Source: an uncultured Clostridia bacterium (lineage in GTDB: Bacteria > Bacillota > Clostridia > UBA1381). Taken from it: DNA of 13,871 nucleotides. Below, in pieces: positions 12,835-13,871 of the stretch. The DNA lies in the NCBI GenBank assembly GCA_934463455.1, contig CAKSJU010000054.1, positions 1-13,871 on the forward strand, read 5' to 3'. The notes under the pieces were generated by a model that was not told the origin of the DNA, searched no databases, and saw only the letters and a list, made by a program, of their open reading frames with translations. The position numbers and the translations under genes were made by a program. The first letter of the stretch is position 1; each line of letters opens with the position of its first letter.

Positions 12835-13871
12835 ATCGCATCTACCTCCGCCATAATTTGTTTACTTGTAAATCCGCGCAAATCCATCGCTCCTGACATA
12901 CATGCAACGGTACATGCTCCGCAGCCCTGACACACAGCCTCATTTACGCTTGCTACGCGGCGGATTTTTGTTGTTCTGTCCGGCATTCTGAATTCTTTAT
13001 CAACATAAGTGATTGCGCCGTAAGGACACACTTTTTCGCAAGTTGAACATCCGTTACACATCATCTCATCCGAATGAGCAATACACGGGTTTCCGACAAG
13101 CTTATCCTTACACAAAAGTCCTATAACCTTTGAAGCCGCCGCTCCCGCCTGAGAAACGGTTTCCGGAATATCTTTCGGTCCCTGGCATGTTCCCGACAGG
13201 AACACACCTGCCGTCGGGCTTTCAACAGGACGAAGCTTCGGATGTGCTTCGGTAAAGAAATCGTTTGTGTCCATACTTGCAGTAAGCATTGTTGCAAGAG
13301 GTCTTGCCGATTTATCCGGCTCTATTGCGGCGGCAAGCACCACGAGATCAGCGTCTATATGAAGCTGTTTTCCCTCTATCAAATCGGAAGCTCTGACTTT
13401 CAGCTTTCCGTCCTCCGGCGTTACCTTTCCGACCATACCCTTTACATAATGCACACCGTACTCTTCTACGGCACGACGGTAAAATTCATCAAAGTTTTTA
13501 CCCGGTGTACGAACATCTATATAGAAAACATAAACATCTGTATCGGGATATTTATCTCTTATCAACATAGCATGCTTTGCCGTATACATACAGCAAATTT
13601 TTGAGCAGTATTCCTTGCCCTTTGCCGCACAAGCTTCACATCTTGAGCCTACGCACTGTACAAACACTATTGTATGCGGATGTTCTCCGTCCGATGGACG
13701 AAGCAGCGTTCCGCCTGTAGGTCCCGCGGCATTCATAAGACGTTCAAGTTCAAGAGACGTAATTACATCTTTTGACTGCGAATAAGCAAATTCATCAAAT
13801 TTATCCATGGAAATCGGATTAAATCCCGTAGCTGCAACAATAGCTCCGTATCTTTCCTCAATATATTCATC
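12825..13871 (-). CDS. hdrA: HdrA-like electron-bifurcating flavoprotein subunit (C-terminal part; 5' end outside window)
   Basis: The C-terminal 348 residues of a CoB-CoM heterodisulfide reductase subunit A-type protein, the FAD protein at which Hdr complexes bifurcate electrons. The frame is open to the right edge and begins in conserved HdrA sequence (YGAIVAATGFNPIS), so the ATG at 13808 is internal, not the start. Family landmarks follow: FVQCVGSRC with CSKICCMYTAKHA, and FLSGTCQGPKDIPETVSQAG. Two C-terminal [4Fe-4S] motifs are CNGCSTCEKVC and CQGCGACTVAC (Cys251/254/257/261 and 293/296/299/303, counted from the internal Met). The FAD-binding Rossmann motif and any N-terminal cluster must lie upstream of 13871. 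No HdrB or HdrC gene follows. The next gene is the FlxD-like subunit. Confidence 0.93.
   Translation of the reverse strand, partial: DEYIEERYGAIVAATGFNPISMDKFDEFAYSQSKDVITSLELERLMNAAGPTGGTLLRPSDGEHPHTIVFVQCVGSRCEACAAKGKEYCSKICCMYTAKHAMLIRDKYPDTDVYVFYIDVRTPGKNFDEFYRRAVEEYGVHYVKGMVGKVTPEDGKLKVRASDLIEGKQLHIDADLVVLAAAIEPDKSARPLATMLTASMDTNDFFTEAHPKLRPVESPTAGVFLSGTCQGPKDIPETVSQAGAAASKVIGLLCKDKLVGNPCIAHSDEMMCNGCSTCEKVCPYGAITYVDKEFRMPDRTTKIRRVASVNEAVCQGCGACTVACMSGAMDLRGFTSKQIMAEVDAICK

Noticed and set aside
12825..13808. hdrA as a complete 327-residue protein starting at ATG 13808
   Set aside because: The reading frame continues upstream to the window edge with conserved HdrA sequence (YGAIVAATGFNP), so this Met is internal and the gene is cut by the edge.

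Overview
The window looks like a piece of a strictly anaerobic, low-GC Bacillota (Clostridia-type) genome. The pointers are strong AGGAGG-like ribosome binding sites, AT-rich spacers with sigma-A-type promoters, a Rex repressor, [FeFe]-hydrogenase proteins of clostridial type, and dense ferredoxin-like Cys motifs. No rRNA, tRNA, CRISPR array, insertion sequence or phage gene was seen.

Layout. (1) Positions 1-825, minus strand: a MetQ/NlpA-type methionine-binding lipoprotein cut by the left edge. Its two conserved halves come in the reverse of the usual order. It has a long leader (826 to about 1098) with a clear promoter, a small leader ORF and a possible H-type pseudoknot just before the ribosome binding site. 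(2) Positions 1347-3424, plus strand: a tight three-gene operon of a DRTGG-domain protein, an RsbW-like HATPase and an HsfB-like (putatively H2-sensing) [FeFe]-hydrogenase homologue. The last lacks the proton-relay cysteine but keeps all four H-cluster cysteines. (3) A perfect 20-bp bidirectional terminator (3430-3477). (4) Positions 3496-13871, minus strand: ten co-directional genes, nearly all overlapping or closely spaced. In transcription order they are hdrA (5' end outside the window), an MvhD/FlxD-like [2Fe-2S] subunit, two different dicluster ferredoxin proteins, a HydG/FlxA-like FAD/NAD(P)H subunit, a fumarate reductase-type iron-sulfur protein, a fumarate reductase-type flavoprotein, an AspT/YidE-family carrier, Rex, a NuoE-like [2Fe-2S] thioredoxin-fold protein, and a group-B-like [FeFe]-hydrogenase.

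How they may work together. The first five genes resemble a Flx-Hdr electron-bifurcating NADH dehydrogenase. In the place where HdrB/HdrC (heterodisulfide reductase) would be expected there is a FrdB/FrdA pair. My reading, an inference, is a soluble NADH-dependent complex that uses the exergonic reduction of fumarate (or a related enoate) to drive ferredoxin reduction on the HdrA flavin. The carrier would exchange dicarboxylates (for example succinate export), the hydrogenase would discharge reduced ferredoxin as H2, Rex would tie the operon to the NADH/NAD+ ratio, and the convergent HsfB-like cassette could report H2 or redox state. I do not know of a characterised complex with exactly this subunit set. 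It is the main candidate for a new system here.
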